A stretch of DNA of 64,000 nucleotides from Muriicola jejuensis (GCF_010671595.1 NZ_JAABOP010000004.1:124001-188000), one strand, 5' to 3'. Shown: positions 33,649 through 43,500, counted from the stretch's first letter. Numbers and translations are program-made. The notes: generated from the letters alone by a model not told the origin.

Positions 33649-36426
33649 TTAATTCTTTATTTCCTTCGGTGGATCTTTGATCGCCGGAGTTACCGGATTG
33701 CCATCCGCATCGATCTCAATAATAGCGTCAAAGCCTATCTGGTCCAACTTTTCGGCGATCATTGCCCTGTCACCAACCATGAACCAATTGACTTCCCCAG
33801 GTTTCACAACCTTCTTACTAACGTCTATTACGTCCTTCAAGGTCAGGTTTCTGACATTCTGATCATAGGTTTGGTAGTAATCATCCTTCAGGCCATAGCG
33901 GACGATATTGGCCACCGAACTATTTACGGCACTATTGGTCTCCCACTGACCGGGCAATCTCAATATTTCATTGGTCTTGACTTTGTCCAGTTCAGCCTGG
34001 GTAGCCGGTCTGGTGGTAATGAATTCCGATATTTCCTTTCTCAATTCCAGAACGGATTCGGCTGTTTTATCCGTTTGGACCGGTGCGTACATGATAAACG
34101 GACGCTTTTCTTTAGCGCCGAGCACAAAACCCCCGGCACCATATGCCCAATGCTTGTCTTCCCTCAAATTCATATTTATTCTAGAAGTAAAATCCCCACC
34201 CAGGATGCTGACCATTTGCTCCATCGCTATCTCGGAAATATCCCCGTATTTTTCGGTGAGATGTCCTGCGATGATCACTGATTGTTGAGATTCAGGCCTA
34301 TTCATCAAATACAGGGTGTTTTTGGTAGATACCGCAGGTTCTTTAAAGGGTATGTTGGGCACTTCCCCCTTCTTCCATTTTCCCAGGGTTCGCTCCAGTT
34401 GATTTGTCAGCTCATTCATCGTGACATCCCCGGTCACCACCAGGGTGGCATTATTGGGTTTCATCCAGGTGTTGTAAAAAGCAACAATGTCATTTCTGGT
34501 AAGAGCGGCTACCGTGTTTTCATAGCCGGTTCCTGTATACGGGTTGGAATAAGGATGCCCTTCGCCATACATATATTTATTCATAACTCTAAGGGCCATA
34601 GCAATAGGTTGCGCTTTCTCGCTTTTGATCGTATTGATCTGTTCGGTTTTCAATCGATCAAACTCCTTCTGGGGAAAATCCGGATTGAGGACCACATCGG
34701 CTAAAAGATCAAGACTGGCAACCAGACTAGGCTTCAGTGTATTCATGTATACACTGGAGATATCCTGATCTGAGAAGGTAGACAAACTGGCACCGAGTAA
34801 CTGAAGTTTCTCGTTGATTTGCAACGCGTTCATCTCTTTTGTTCCTTCATCCAGGAGATTCATTGCCAGGGCGGCGGTACCCGGGCTGGACAGGAAGTCC
34901 GTTTTGTAACCGGCATTGACCATCAGATTCATCACAATGGTGGGCACCCCTTCCCGCCTGGCCAGTACTATGTTAAGTCCATTGGAGAGCTTGGAACGCT
35001 CCAGTGCAGGGAATTTTGAACTCTTCGGACTACCCAGATCGGGAAGTTTAGAACGATCAACAGCGGATGCTTCTGCGGTGTATTCAGGAAATGGATTGCA
35101 GATCAGGGTGTGCTTACCTTTCGTTAGCCATTTTTGAGCAGTGGCCTTTAAATCCTGAACAGTAGCCTCTTCGACGTATTTCAATACCGTCTTGTAATAA
35201 CTGGCATCCCCGAAATAGGTTTCATTGGAGGCCAGAATATCGGAAACTCCCCCAAATCCCCCGATGCGTTCCAGGCCTTTTATGAAACTTGAAAAATAAG
35301 AGGCCTTGGCTCTGTTTAATTCTTCCTGCGTAGGCCCATTTGCCACAAAAGCGTTGACCTCTGCCAATAATTTGGCCCTGACCTCCTCTGTATCTCCACC
35401 GGGTTTTACGTCGGCATAGCAGACAAAGTTACTGGCAATTTCCTGAGAATACTGAAAGGAAACCGCACTGCTGGCGATCTGATCTTCATAGACCAATTTT
35501 TTGTACAGCCGGCTATTTTTCCCCGTAGACAAGATGGAAGAGATAAGGTCAAAATGTACGTCCTCACGGTCCCCAAATTGAGGCGTATTCCATGCAAACA
35601 GAACTCTCGCCTCGGGTACTCGGTCCTGATATACCTGATAGGTGTCCCCATTGTGGACAGGCACATTGATCTCCTGCCGCTCGATCGTCGGACCAGAAGG
35701 GATATCTCCAAAATACTTAAGGACTTTCTGATAAACCTCCTGAGGATTTATATCACCCGCAATCGCCAGAACCGCATTGGCCGCTCCGTAGTAAGATTTG
35801 AACCATTCCTGCACGTCTTCAAGTGAGGCCGCATTCAAATCCTCCATTTCACCAATGACCGTCCATGAATAGGGATGACCCTTAGGAAACATAGCCTTGG
35901 TCAGATAATCATATTGCCTGCCATACGGCTGGTTTTCACCCTGCCTTTTTTCATTTTGCACAACCCCTCTTTGTTCATCTAGTTTTTCCTGGTCAATAGC
36001 CCCGAGTAAATGTCCCATTCGGTCTGATTCCAGAAAAAGCACCTGGTCCAGGGCGGCTACAGGTACATTTTGGAAATAATTTGTTCGATCTGAATTGGTG
36101 GTCCCATTGAGGTCGGTTGCCCCTATTCGTTCTAGGGCCTGGAAATAGTCGTCGTTGTAATTTTCACTTCCGTTAAACATCAGATGTTCAAATAGATGCG
36201 CGAATCCGCTTTTACCGGGCTTTTCATTTTTTGATCCCACATGATACCATACATTTACGGCTACAATGGGGGCCTTATGGTCTTCGTGTACCAGTAAAGT
36301 GAGCCCATTGGGCAAAACAAAACGCTCATAGGGAAGGTCGATGTCGCTGGCCTTGAATTCAAAGTTCTGAGCTTGTGTTTGAAGGCCACAGAATAAAATA
36401 AGGGCCAAAAGAGTTAATCTTTTCAT
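33649..36426 (-). CDS. Exported M16 zinc metallopeptidase (two-domain)
   Basis: Insulinase/pitrilysin-family protease of 925 residues with signal peptide MKRLTLLALILFCGLQTQAQ. The first M16 domain has the inverted zinc motif HLFEH in GFAHLFEHLMFNGSENYN and the downstream Glu in RGVVQNEKRQ. The second half (from about residue 470) repeats the fold (LSNGLNIVLARREGVPTIVMNLMVNAGY) without a zinc motif, as in normal M16B pairs on one chain. It probably degrades peptides in the periplasm. It has its own promoter (TTG, 20 bases, TATCTTTA) and a terminator shared with the E1 gene. Confidence 0.95.
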   Translation of the reverse strand: MKRLTLLALILFCGLQTQAQNFEFKASDIDLPYERFVLPNGLTLLVHEDHKAPIVAVNVWYHVGSKNEKPGKSGFAHLFEHLMFNGSENYNDDYFQALERIGATDLNGTTNSDRTNYFQNVPVAALDQVLFLESDRMGHLLGAIDQEKLDEQRGVVQNEKRQGENQPYGRQYDYLTKAMFPKGHPYSWTVIGEMEDLNAASLEDVQEWFKSYYGAANAVLAIAGDINPQEVYQKVLKYFGDIPSGPTIERQEINVPVHNGDTYQVYQDRVPEARVLFAWNTPQFGDREDVHFDLISSILSTGKNSRLYKKLVYEDQIASSAVSFQYSQEIASNFVCYADVKPGGDTEEVRAKLLAEVNAFVANGPTQEELNRAKASYFSSFIKGLERIGGFGGVSDILASNETYFGDASYYKTVLKYVEEATVQDLKATAQKWLTKGKHTLICNPFPEYTAEASAVDRSKLPDLGSPKSSKFPALERSKLSNGLNIVLARREGVPTIVMNLMVNAGYKTDFLSSPGTAALAMNLLDEGTKEMNALQINEKLQLLGASLSTFSDQDISSVYMNTLKPSLVASLDLLADVVLNPDFPQKEFDRLKTEQINTIKSEKAQPIAMALRVMNKYMYGEGHPYSNPYTGTGYENTVAALTRNDIVAFYNTWMKPNNATLVVTGDVTMNELTNQLERTLGKWKKGEVPNIPFKEPAVSTKNTLYLMNRPESQQSVIIAGHLTEKYGDISEIAMEQMVSILGGDFTSRINMNLREDKHWAYGAGGFVLGAKEKRPFIMYAPVQTDKTAESVLELRKEISEFITTRPATQAELDKVKTNEILRLPGQWETNSAVNSSVANIVRYGLKDDYYQTYDQNVRNLTLKDVIDVSKKVVKPGEVNWFMVGDRAMIAEKLDQIGFDAIIEIDADGNPVTPAIKDPPKEIKN

Positions 36427-36458
36427 TCTTATCAGGTGTTAGTTGCTTATGTATCCTT

Positions 36459-36489
36459 TAAAGATAGGTCTTACTGCTCTTATTGCCAA
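36459..36489 (-). promoter_or_regulatory. Promoter of the M16 peptidase gene (variant -7 box)
   Basis: On the minus strand TTG (36487-36489), a 20-base spacer, then TATCTTTA (36459-36466), which differs from TAnnTTTG only in the last base. The leader is about 27 bases. The same TATCTTTA variant precedes two other genes here. Confidence 0.5.
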
Positions 36490-36577
36490 CACGGAAATAG
36501 ATGAAAATTTAGCTGATCGTAATCGCCGTAAAAAAAATAACCCTAAGTTTAAGTTTCAAGAGCAATCCTGTTGATCT

Positions 36578-38839
36578 ATGCAACTTGATGAAATACTAAA
36601 GAGACATTATACCCTCGAAAACTGCAGCCTTACAGACTTACAGGGGTACGGGAGTTCCAATACAAAGGTGGAGACGCCTGGAGGGATCTACGTCTGCAAG
36701 CAATACACCAATACCGAGCGGATCCGAAACGAGCTTCTCGCTGAAGACCGGGTTCTGCAACAGTTGGGCACCATGACTACCTGTGAATTTCCGATGAGGA
36801 TTCCAACCAATGCCGGTGAACCCTTTGTGGTAGAAGGGGATTTGTTGTACAGGCTCCTCACCTTTCTGGAAGGAGATTTTCTCGGATCGGTCACCCACAC
36901 CCCGGAACTATTGTATTCCCTGGGTCGAACCCTGGGCCGAATGGATAAAATACTGGCCCTCTTAACAGAAGTGGTCTATGAGGGGAAGAATATCCCCTGG
37001 GACCTAAAAAACACCGACAGGTCCAGGCCTTTGTTGTCATCCGTGCCCAATGCTTCAGACAGAAGCCTGGCGGCTTATTTCTTCCTGCAGTTTGAAGACC
37101 GTATCCGACCTTTTGCACATGAGTTCAGGCAGTCACTGATCTATAGCGATGCCAATGACTGGAACATCCTGACAGCCGGAAACAAGGTCACCGGGATCAT
37201 CGATTTCGGGGATATGTGCCATACTTGGATGGTGAATGAGGTAGCCATAGGAATGACCTATGTGATGATGCACAAGGATCAACCGCTTGACAGCGGATTG
37301 AATGTGCTTCAGGGATATCAGGCAGAAATGCCCCTGACCGAACTGGAGTGCGACAGCCTCTATTACCTCATTGCTGCCAGGCTGTGCATCAGTGTCTGCA
37401 ACTCAGCCGAGGCCACTAGGAAACAACAGGGATCATCCTATATCACGGTCAGTGAAGAGGGGGCATGGAAACTACTTCGCCAATTACTGACCATCAATCC
37501 ACTCCATGCGGCTGATGAATTCCGACGGGTGTGCGGTCATAGCAGGGTCAGCAAGACGCCGGTGACCAGACTGCTCGATAACAGGAAGGCACATTTCGGA
37601 AAAAACCTTTCCCTCAGCTATAGGGATCCTATCCCAATGGACCGGGCCGCCTTTCAGTATATGTATGATTCCAGGGGAAATACCTTTCTGGATGCTTATA
37701 ACAACATCATGATCGTAGGGCACTGCCATCCCCGGGTGGTGCAGGCGGGAAGGAAGGCCATGGCCAAACTAAACACGAATACTAGGTATCTGTACGAATC
37801 CCTGGAAACCTACAGCACTACCTTGTTTAAGAAGTTTCCCCCTCACCTCAATAAGGTGTATTTTGTTAATTCGGGTAGTGAGGCCAGCGACCTGGCGATC
37901 AGAATGGCCAAATACCATACAGGGAAGGACAAGGTAGCGGTGTTGGAAGACGGCTACCACGGACATACACAGGGAGGAATACAAATCAGTGCGTATAAAT
38001 ACCACAGCAAGGGATCTTCCGGCAGACCGGATAGTACCGTGGAACTGGCCTTGCCTAAGGTTTTTGGGAGTCCGTGGAAAGACGATGGGTCGGCCGGTGT
38101 CCACTATGCGCGGGAAGCGATCGAACACATCACAAAATCCAAGGGAGAGATCGCGGCCTTTATTGCAGAGCCCATAGTGGGTTGTGGCGGGCAGGTACCC
38201 CTGGCGAAAGGATATTTGGAGGCCCTCTATCCTGAGATCAGGTCTCAGGGAGGTGTGTGTATCAGCGATGAAGTGCAGGTGGGGTTTGGAAGGCTCGGTG
38301 ACGTTTTTTGGGGGCACGAACTCTATGGCGTGGTACCGGATATCGTCGTCCTTGGGAAACCAATGGGGAACGGGCATCCCATGGGGGCCGTTGTCACCAC
38401 AACCGAAATCGCAGAGTCTTTTGGCCGGGGACCTGAATTTTTCAGTTCCTTCGGGGGAAACCCGGTCTCCTGTGCAATCGGACTGGCCGTCCTGGAGGTT
38501 TTAGAGGAGGAGGGTCTGCAGGAACAAGCAAGGTTGACCGGAACCTATCTCCTCACCTCCCTGAACGATCTGGCCAAAAAACACGAGGTGATAGGTGATG
38601 TCAGGGGCCACGGGCTTTTTTTGGGAATCGAGTTGATCTCGCCCCAGGGCCAGCCTAAGACGCAACTGGCGGCAGTCCTCAAAAATGCATTGAGGGATCA
38701 ATTTGTCCTGGTAAGTACGGATGGTCCTTTCGACAACGTCATAAAAATCAAACCTCCCCTGAGGTTCAACAAAGAAAACGCAGACGAACTGGTTTTAAAA
38801 ATCGATGCGATTCTGAGTCAGAATATGGTTATTAAATAA
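36578..38839 (+). CDS. Kinase (APH fold) fused to class III aminotransferase-fold phospho-lyase-like enzyme
   Basis: Bifunctional protein of 753 residues. Residues about 1-320 are an aminoglycoside-phosphotransferase-type kinase: Lys in VCKQY, catalytic loop [10 protein letters not shown] (Asp191, Asn196), and metal Asp209 in IIDFGD. Residues about 340-753 are a class III PLP aminotransferase fold: [40 protein letters not shown], and PLP Lys594 in [13 protein letters not shown]. The C-terminal half is nearest the AGXT2L group, which removes phosphate and ammonia from phosphorylated amino alcohols. A kinase then lyase on ethanolamine, hydroxylysine or a similar substrate is a reasonable inference. 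The M23 peptidase domain found in some longer relatives is absent. A TAAGTTTA box at 36544-36551 may be its promoter. Confidence 0.88.
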   Translation: MQLDEILKRHYTLENCSLTDLQGYGSSNTKVETPGGIYVCKQYTNTERIRNELLAEDRVLQQLGTMTTCEFPMRIPTNAGEPFVVEGDLLYRLLTFLEGDFLGSVTHTPELLYSLGRTLGRMDKILALLTEVVYEGKNIPWDLKNTDRSRPLLSSVPNASDRSLAAYFFLQFEDRIRPFAHEFRQSLIYSDANDWNILTAGNKVTGIIDFGDMCHTWMVNEVAIGMTYVMMHKDQPLDSGLNVLQGYQAEMPLTELECDSLYYLIAARLCISVCNSAEATRKQQGSSYITVSEEGAWKLLRQLLTINPLHAADEFRRVCGHSRVSKTPVTRLLDNRKAHFGKNLSLSYRDPIPMDRAAFQYMYDSRGNTFLDAYNNIMIVGHCHPRVVQAGRKAMAKLNTNTRYLYESLETYSTTLFKKFPPHLNKVYFVNSGSEASDLAIRMAKYHTGKDKVAVLEDGYHGHTQGGIQISAYKYHSKGSSGRPDSTVELALPKVFGSPWKDDGSAGVHYAREAIEHITKSKGEIAAFIAEPIVGCGGQVPLAKGYLEALYPEIRSQGGVCISDEVQVGFGRLGDVFWGHELYGVVPDIVVLGKPMGNGHPMGAVVTTTEIAESFGRGPEFFSSFGGNPVSCAIGLAVLEVLEEEGLQEQARLTGTYLLTSLNDLAKKHEVIGDVRGHGLFLGIELISPQGQPKTQLAAVLKNALRDQFVLVSTDGPFDNVIKIKPPLRFNKENADELVLKIDAILSQNMVIK

Positions 38840-38876
38840 AAAAACTTTACATTTAATTAACATATCCCCAAATAAC

Positions 38877-39254
38877 ATGAAAAACAACATGCAAGCAAAT
38901 ATAGGTTTAGCCCTTTTGAGGATCTCGGCTTCGGCCATGATGCTGACCCATGGATATCCCAAATTTCAGAAACTTCTCTCAGGTGATTTTGAGTTCGGTG
39001 ACCCCATTGGACTCGGCCCTACCCCCAGCCTTTTTCTGGCCATCATCGGGGAGTTTATATGCCCTATCCTGGTCCTTATTGGCTTTAAGACCCGCTGGGC
39101 TGCTATCCCAACCGTCATCACCATGGCTGTGGCTGCCTTTGTGGTCCATGCTTCCGATCCTTTCGGGACCAAGGAAAAAGCTATGCTATACCTTGCCATG
39201 TTCCTCGTAATCGTATTGGTTGGGCCCGGAAAATACAGTGTAGACAAGAAGTAG
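38877..39254 (+). CDS. DoxX-family membrane protein
   Basis: Small four-helix membrane protein of 125 residues of the DoxX family. Helices are visible in IGLALLRISASAMMLTHGYPKF, LFLAIIGEFICPILVLIGF, AAIPTVITMAVAAFVVHA and AMLYLAMFLVIVLVGPGKYS. The conserved HG in TM1 and the GxxxxxxFKTRWAA loop fit the family. DoxX proteins are linked to respiratory or redox complexes, but the role of stand-alone copies is unknown. TACATTTA at 38848-38855 could be a variant -7 box. It converges on holA with 4 bases between. Confidence 0.9.
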   Translation: MKNNMQANIGLALLRISASAMMLTHGYPKFQKLLSGDFEFGDPIGLGPTPSLFLAIIGEFICPILVLIGFKTRWAAIPTVITMAVAAFVVHASDPFGTKEKAMLYLAMFLVIVLVGPGKYSVDKK

Positions 39255-39258
39255 GTCC

Positions 39259-40263
39259 CTACATGATCTTGACCAGCAGCTCTTTTAGCAGATCTCCCTG
39301 GCTCATATTGTAGGCGCCCACTCCCTTTCCTTTCATGTCGAGTTCCCGAAGGTAGGAGATCACCTTGCTGGATTTTTTCATGGAATAGTTCCTGGCGGCT
39401 ACCTGGAATTCATCCACAAAATAGGGATTGATCCTCAGAGCACTAGCCACATTTCGGGGCGAATGATCATTGAGCCCGTGGTATTGCAACAACTGGGTAA
39501 AAAAGGTATGCAGAAGGGAAACGGTAACCACGAAGGGATTGTCTTTCGGGTTTTGGGAAAAATACGTGGCGATCCTCGTCGCTTTTAGAATATCCCTCTC
39601 CCCTATGGCCTTTTTAAATTCAAAATTGTTGTAATCCTTGCTGATTCCAATGTGCTTCTCGATGACCTCCGGAGTGATCTCAGTGCCTTTGGGTAGTACC
39701 ACTGAGAGTTTTTCCAGCTCGTTGTGAATCCGGCTGAGATCCGTCCCAAGGAATTCCACCAATAAGATAGAAGCCTTATGTGAAATCGGATACCCCTTGG
39801 TTTTAAGGACTTTACGTATCCATTCTGAAACCTGATTCTCATATAATTTTTTGCTCTCGAACACCAGACCATTGGGAGCCTTTAGCACTTTATGCAGCTT
39901 CTTCCGCTTGTCTAGTTTCTTGTATTTAAAGCAAATGACTAGTACCGTGGAAGGCTGGGGGTTTTCTGCATAAGGGGCGAGTTGTTCGATGGTCCTTGAG
40001 AGGTGTTGGGCCTCCTTTACAATGATGACCTGTTTTTCGGCCATCATAGGAAAGCGTTTGGCATTGGATACGATCTCATCGATCGTGACGTCTTTCCCGT
40101 AAAGCACCATCTGGTTGAATCCCTTTTCCTCCTCGCTCAGAACGTGTGTGCCGATATATTCTGCGATCCGGTCTATGTAATACCCCTCATCCCCCATCAG
40201 GAAGTAGATGGGCAAAATCTGCCCGTTTCGGATATCATCAATAAGCCGTTTTACTTCTTCCAT
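39259..40263 (-). CDS. holA: DNA polymerase III subunit delta
   Basis: Clamp-loader delta subunit of 334 residues that opens the beta sliding clamp. It shows the AAA+-like N-terminal domain (LPIYFLMGDEGYYIDRIAEYI, then RFPMMAEKQVIIVKEAQHL), the middle lid domain (LVEFLGTDLSRIHNELEKLSVVLP) and the C-terminal collar (DNPFVVTVSLLHTFFTQLLQYHGL). As usual for delta, there is no ATP-binding P-loop. It diverges from the HsdR_N-type gene across only 26 bases, in which promoters for both must overlap. Confidence 0.94.
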   Translation of the reverse strand: MEEVKRLIDDIRNGQILPIYFLMGDEGYYIDRIAEYIGTHVLSEEEKGFNQMVLYGKDVTIDEIVSNAKRFPMMAEKQVIIVKEAQHLSRTIEQLAPYAENPQPSTVLVICFKYKKLDKRKKLHKVLKAPNGLVFESKKLYENQVSEWIRKVLKTKGYPISHKASILLVEFLGTDLSRIHNELEKLSVVLPKGTEITPEVIEKHIGISKDYNNFEFKKAIGERDILKATRIATYFSQNPKDNPFVVTVSLLHTFFTQLLQYHGLNDHSPRNVASALRINPYFVDEFQVAARNYSMKKSSKVISYLRELDMKGKGVGAYNMSQGDLLKELLVKIM

Positions 40264-40289
40264 CGAAAAAAAATCGTAAAATTTGCGAG

Positions 40290-40745
40290 ATGGAAAATCT
40301 CAATTTTCCCGGGTACAGGTTTCGCTTCAAAAATAGCGAAAATAAATCCCTCATCTTTGATGTGGTCCGCAAAAAATTTGTGGTCCTGCAACCGGAGGAA
40401 TGGGTGAGACAGCACGTGGTAAGATACCTTCACGAAGACAAGAAATACCCGCTCAGCCTGATCAATGTCGAAAAACAGATCCGGGTGCATTCACTCCCAA
40501 AACGGTTCGATGTGGTTGTGTTTTCACCCGGTGGGGAAATCGATATCCTGGTGGAATGCAAGGCCCCGGATGTCAGGATCAGCAGGGATACGTTCGATCA
40601 GATCGCAAGGTATAACCTCGACCTGAAGGCCAGGTTTTTCCTGGTGACCAATGGTTTGAACCACTATTTTTGCCGTATAGACTACGAAAACGCCTCCTAT
40701 GTTTTCCTGGAAGACCTTCCTTCGTACATACCGGTATCAGATTGA
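40290..40745 (+). CDS. Stand-alone HsdR N-terminal-type nuclease-fold protein
   Basis: This 151-residue protein corresponds only to the N-terminal nuclease domain of type I restriction HsdR subunits. The PD-(D/E)XK core is visible: Asp74 in RFDVVVF, Glu89-Cys-Lys91 in ILVECKAP, and a following helix with Gln104 (TFDQIARYN) that fits the HsdR QxxxY-like motif. There is no helicase, methylase or specificity gene nearby, so it is not part of an R-M system here. The short protein beside holA looks like a housekeeping arrangement in this group. The role is unknown; DNA end processing is only a guess. Confidence 0.87.
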   Translation: MENLNFPGYRFRFKNSENKSLIFDVVRKKFVVLQPEEWVRQHVVRYLHEDKKYPLSLINVEKQIRVHSLPKRFDVVVFSPGGEIDILVECKAPDVRISRDTFDQIARYNLDLKARFFLVTNGLNHYFCRIDYENASYVFLEDLPSYIPVSD

Positions 40746-40848
40746 AGGACTGTAATCCTGCCTTCGGTATCATATGCGATTTATTTCTTTACTTTGTGGC
40801 CTTGCCGGAGACGCCTGTGTCTGCCATGAATAAACCCGGAATCCCAAG

Positions 40849-41853
40849 ATGTTGAACCTAGCTGTCGTCATACTTAATTGGAATGGGGAAACCCTGCTGG
40901 AAAGTTATCTGCCATCCGTGGTGGAAAATTCTCCCGGGGCCGGGATCTATGTGGCTGACAATGCTTCTACGGACGGTTCCGTGGCCTATGTCAGGAAGCA
41001 TTTCCCTGAAATCCATATCATTGAGAACGCCAGTAACGGGGGGTTCGCCAAAGGATATAATGATGCCTTGCAGCATGTGGATGCCGATGTCTATTGCCTG
41101 TTGAATTCGGATGTGGAGGTAACCCCGGGCTGGCTCACTCCCATCATGGAAATATTCAGGAGCAAACCCGAAGCAGCCATCGTGCAACCCAAGATCCTGG
41201 ACCTGCTCAAACCCGATCACTTTGAATATGCCGGTGCCGGGGGAGGTTTTCTCGACCAGCTGGGCTATCCTTTTTGCAGGGGGCGAATCTTTCAGTCGCT
41301 CGAACGAGATGAAGGACAATACGACGATACCGTTGAGATCTTCTGGGCAACGGGGGCCTGTATGTTTATCCGCAAAAAAGTATACGATGAACTCGGGGGG
41401 TTTGACGAGGACTATTTTGCCCATCAGGAGGAGGTCGATCTCTGCTGGCGTGCTCAGAATAAAGGATATAAGGTATACTATGTGGGCCGGTCTGCCGTAC
41501 TGCACCTGGGAGGTTCCACCCTCAGCAACATGAATCCTAAGAAAACCTATCTCAATTTCCGAAATTCTCTGTTCTCCATCACCAAGAACCTTCCCAGAAA
41601 GAAGGCATTGGTCATCATTATGATGAGGCTGTTACTGGATGGGATCGCGGCGATCCGCTTTATCTTTCAGGGGAAAGGCCGGCATTGCCTTGCCATTCTC
41701 AGGGCACATCTGAGCTATTACAGGCAGTTCACCAAAATGTACAGGAAGCGTGAAAAATCTGATTTCGTAATAAAATACTACCGGACAAAATCCATTGTCT
41801 TATCCCACTACGTATATAATATAAGGTCCTTTAACAAATTAGTAAAAGATTAA
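40849..41853 (+). CDS. Family 2 glycosyltransferase
   Basis: GT-A fold glycosyltransferase of 334 residues, of the kind that adds rhamnose or other sugars to surface glycans. Visible motifs: VVILNWNGETLLESYLPSV, the nucleotide-binding DNASTDGS, the DxD-like LLNSDVEV, and the acceptor-side EEVDLCWRAQNKGYKVYYVG. After residue 235 there is an amphipathic region with one possible membrane helix (ALVIIMMRLLLDGIAAIRFIF). Donor and acceptor are unknown. No polysaccharide cluster surrounds it. It has about 100 bases of upstream sequence without a perfect -7 box. Confidence 0.93.
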   Translation: MLNLAVVILNWNGETLLESYLPSVVENSPGAGIYVADNASTDGSVAYVRKHFPEIHIIENASNGGFAKGYNDALQHVDADVYCLLNSDVEVTPGWLTPIMEIFRSKPEAAIVQPKILDLLKPDHFEYAGAGGGFLDQLGYPFCRGRIFQSLERDEGQYDDTVEIFWATGACMFIRKKVYDELGGFDEDYFAHQEEVDLCWRAQNKGYKVYYVGRSAVLHLGGSTLSNMNPKKTYLNFRNSLFSITKNLPRKKALVIIMMRLLLDGIAAIRFIFQGKGRHCLAILRAHLSYYRQFTKMYRKREKSDFVIKYYRTKSIVLSHYVYNIRSFNKLVKD

Positions 41854-41886
41854 CTATTTCCGTATATTAAGCAATGCCCTTTTGTA

Positions 41887-41894
41887 TAATTTTG
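41887..41894 (+). promoter_or_regulatory. -7 box for the OmpA lipoprotein gene
   Basis: TAATTTTG is an exact TAnnTTTG match, giving an AT-rich leader of about 55 bases to ATG 41956. A second ATTTTG lies 14 bases on. Long AT-rich leaders are common for abundant envelope proteins in this phylum. Confidence 0.5.
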
Positions 41895-41955
41895 ATATCA
41901 ATTTTGAATAAAACCTAACAAAATCAATAATCCATAAATTAAATCACTTATTAAA

Positions 41956-42816
41956 ATGAAAAAAATATTATTAGGAAGTCTGGGAATGATGATTTTACTC
42001 TCATCCTGTGTTTCCCAGAAGAAGTATGCCGAACTTGAGGCTAAGCAAAAAGAGACCCAGGACCTTTTAAATTCTGCCACGGTTAAACTGAATAGCTGTC
42101 TGGAAGAGAAAGCCACGGCCACGGCTCGTTTGAAAACCCTGGAAGATCAGAATGCATTCCTGAAGGCTAACAATCAGGAGTTGATCAACAACATGGGTAA
42201 CCTTACCACTCTTACTACCAAGGGTGCGGAGAACCTGGAAAAATCCCTGGAAAGTCTGCAGGAAAAAGATCTCACTATCAGAAAATTACAGGATGCCATC
42301 ACAAGAAGGGATTCCGTGAACCTTTCACTGGTTCAGAGTCTGAAAGGTGTCTTGGGTAACCTTGATGACGAGGATATCCAAATCAGCGTTGAAAAAGGAG
42401 TGGTGTTTGTCTCCATTTCCGATAAATTGCTCTTTAGCTCCGGAAGTTACAATGTAACCGCTCCTGCCAAAGAAGTACTCGGAAAAGTGGCCAAAGTGGT
42501 CAACAACAAACCCGACTTCGAATTTATGGTGGAAGGACATACCGACAATGTTCCTTACCAGAGTGGGGTGTTGTTAGACAACTGGGACCTCAGTGTTAAA
42601 AGGGCGACTTCTATCGTAAGGATCTTACAAAACGATTTCAAAGTGGATCCAGCCCGTATGACCGCAGCAGGCCGTAGCTACTATATTCCTCTCATGGGCA
42701 ATGATACAGCTGCCAATCGTGCCAAGAACCGCAGAACCCGCATCGTGGTGCTTCCAAAACTGGATCAGTTCTACAGTATGATCGAAGAGGGAATGAAGGA
42801 TCCTGCGATCAAATAA
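41956..42816 (+). CDS. OmpA-family lipoprotein with coiled coil
   Basis: Peptidoglycan-tethering outer-membrane lipoprotein of 286 residues. The signal peptide ends in lipobox LLSSC (Cys18). Residues about 25-125 form a heptad-rich coiled coil. Residues about 135-275 form an OmpA C-terminal domain with the diaminopimelate-binding residues in place (EGHTDNVPYQS and NRAKNRRTRIVV). The end QFYSMIEEGMKDPAIK resembles that of the paralogue at 47824. It likely links the outer membrane to the cell wall. It is a single-gene unit with a strong terminator. Confidence 0.93.
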   Translation: MKKILLGSLGMMILLSSCVSQKKYAELEAKQKETQDLLNSATVKLNSCLEEKATATARLKTLEDQNAFLKANNQELINNMGNLTTLTTKGAENLEKSLESLQEKDLTIRKLQDAITRRDSVNLSLVQSLKGVLGNLDDEDIQISVEKGVVFVSISDKLLFSSGSYNVTAPAKEVLGKVAKVVNNKPDFEFMVEGHTDNVPYQSGVLLDNWDLSVKRATSIVRILQNDFKVDPARMTAAGRSYYIPLMGNDTAANRAKNRRTRIVVLPKLDQFYSMIEEGMKDPAIK

Positions 42817-42840
42817 GAAATTAGAAAGAGAAAATTTAGG

Positions 42841-42873
42841 AACCGCGATACTGAGTATCGCGGTTTTTTTTTT
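42841..42873. terminator. Strong intrinsic terminator
   Basis: AACCGCGATAC (42841-42851) and GTATCGCGGTT (42855-42865) are perfect arms around TGA, followed by nine more T residues. It ends where the convergent YciO-type gene stops, so it may serve both strands only partly. Confidence 0.9.
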
Positions 42874-43495
42874 ACAGTATATCGAGGGTGCCTTTTCCCT
42901 CTCTCACTACTTCCGGTTCTCCGGAAGACAGGTCGATAATGGTGGAGGGCACATTCCCGCCATATCCTCCGTCAATGACCATATCCACAAGGTTATGCCA
43001 CTTTTCGAAGATCAATTCCGGATCGGTGGTGTATTCGATCACGTCGTCCTCATCCCGTATAGAAGTGGAGATAATGGGGTTTCCCAGTCCTTCCACCATG
43101 GCTTTGGCGATGGTATTGTCGGGCACCCTGATCCCGACGGTCTTTTTATTCTTAAAAGCCTTGGGCAGGTTGTTGTTCCCGGGAAGAATAAAGGTATAGG
43201 GGCCGGGCAAGGCCCTCTTCAAAATCTTGAATGTAGGGGTATCTATCTGCCTTACGTAATCAGAAAGGTTGCTCAGGTCCGGACATATAAAGGACCAGTT
43301 CGCCTTTTCCAGTTTGATCCCTTTGATCCTTGCGATCCTCTCCAAAGCCTTTGTATTGGTAATATCGCAACCCAAGCCATAAACCGTATCTGTCGGGTAG
43401 ATGACAAGCCCACCCTTCCGCAGTACATCCACCACCCTCTGGATCTCCCGGGGGTTTGGGTTCTCATTGTAGATCTTGACGAATTCTGCCTGCAT
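42872..43495 (-). CDS. Sua5/YciO/YrdC-family protein
   Basis: YrdC-fold protein of 207 residues. The N-terminal GGLVIYPTDTVYGLGCDITN and the ALPGPYTFILPG and VGIRVPDN blocks are family signatures. The loop IKGIKLEKANWSFICPD is closer to YciO than to TsaC/Sua5, which make threonylcarbamoyl-AMP for the t6A tRNA modification. The true TsaC may be elsewhere. The gene begins five bases after the pcrA stop, so the two are almost certainly one transcript. Confidence 0.88.
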   Translation of the reverse strand: MQAEFVKIYNENPNPREIQRVVDVLRKGGLVIYPTDTVYGLGCDITNTKALERIARIKGIKLEKANWSFICPDLSNLSDYVRQIDTPTFKILKRALPGPYTFILPGNNNLPKAFKNKKTVGIRVPDNTIAKAMVEGLGNPIISTSIRDEDDVIEYTTDPELIFEKWHNLVDMVIDGGYGGNVPSTIIDLSSGEPEVVREGKGTLDIL

Positions 43496-43500
43496 ACCTG

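Noticed and set aside
36578-37540. Aminoglycoside resistance kinase
   Set aside because: The APH-type domain is fused to a PLP enzyme and its catalytic loop is YSDANDWN rather than HGDLxxxN; metabolic kinase is more likely.
40290-40745. Remnant of a type I restriction system
   Set aside because: No hsdM, hsdS or helicase part is near; the frame is intact, short, and paired with holA.
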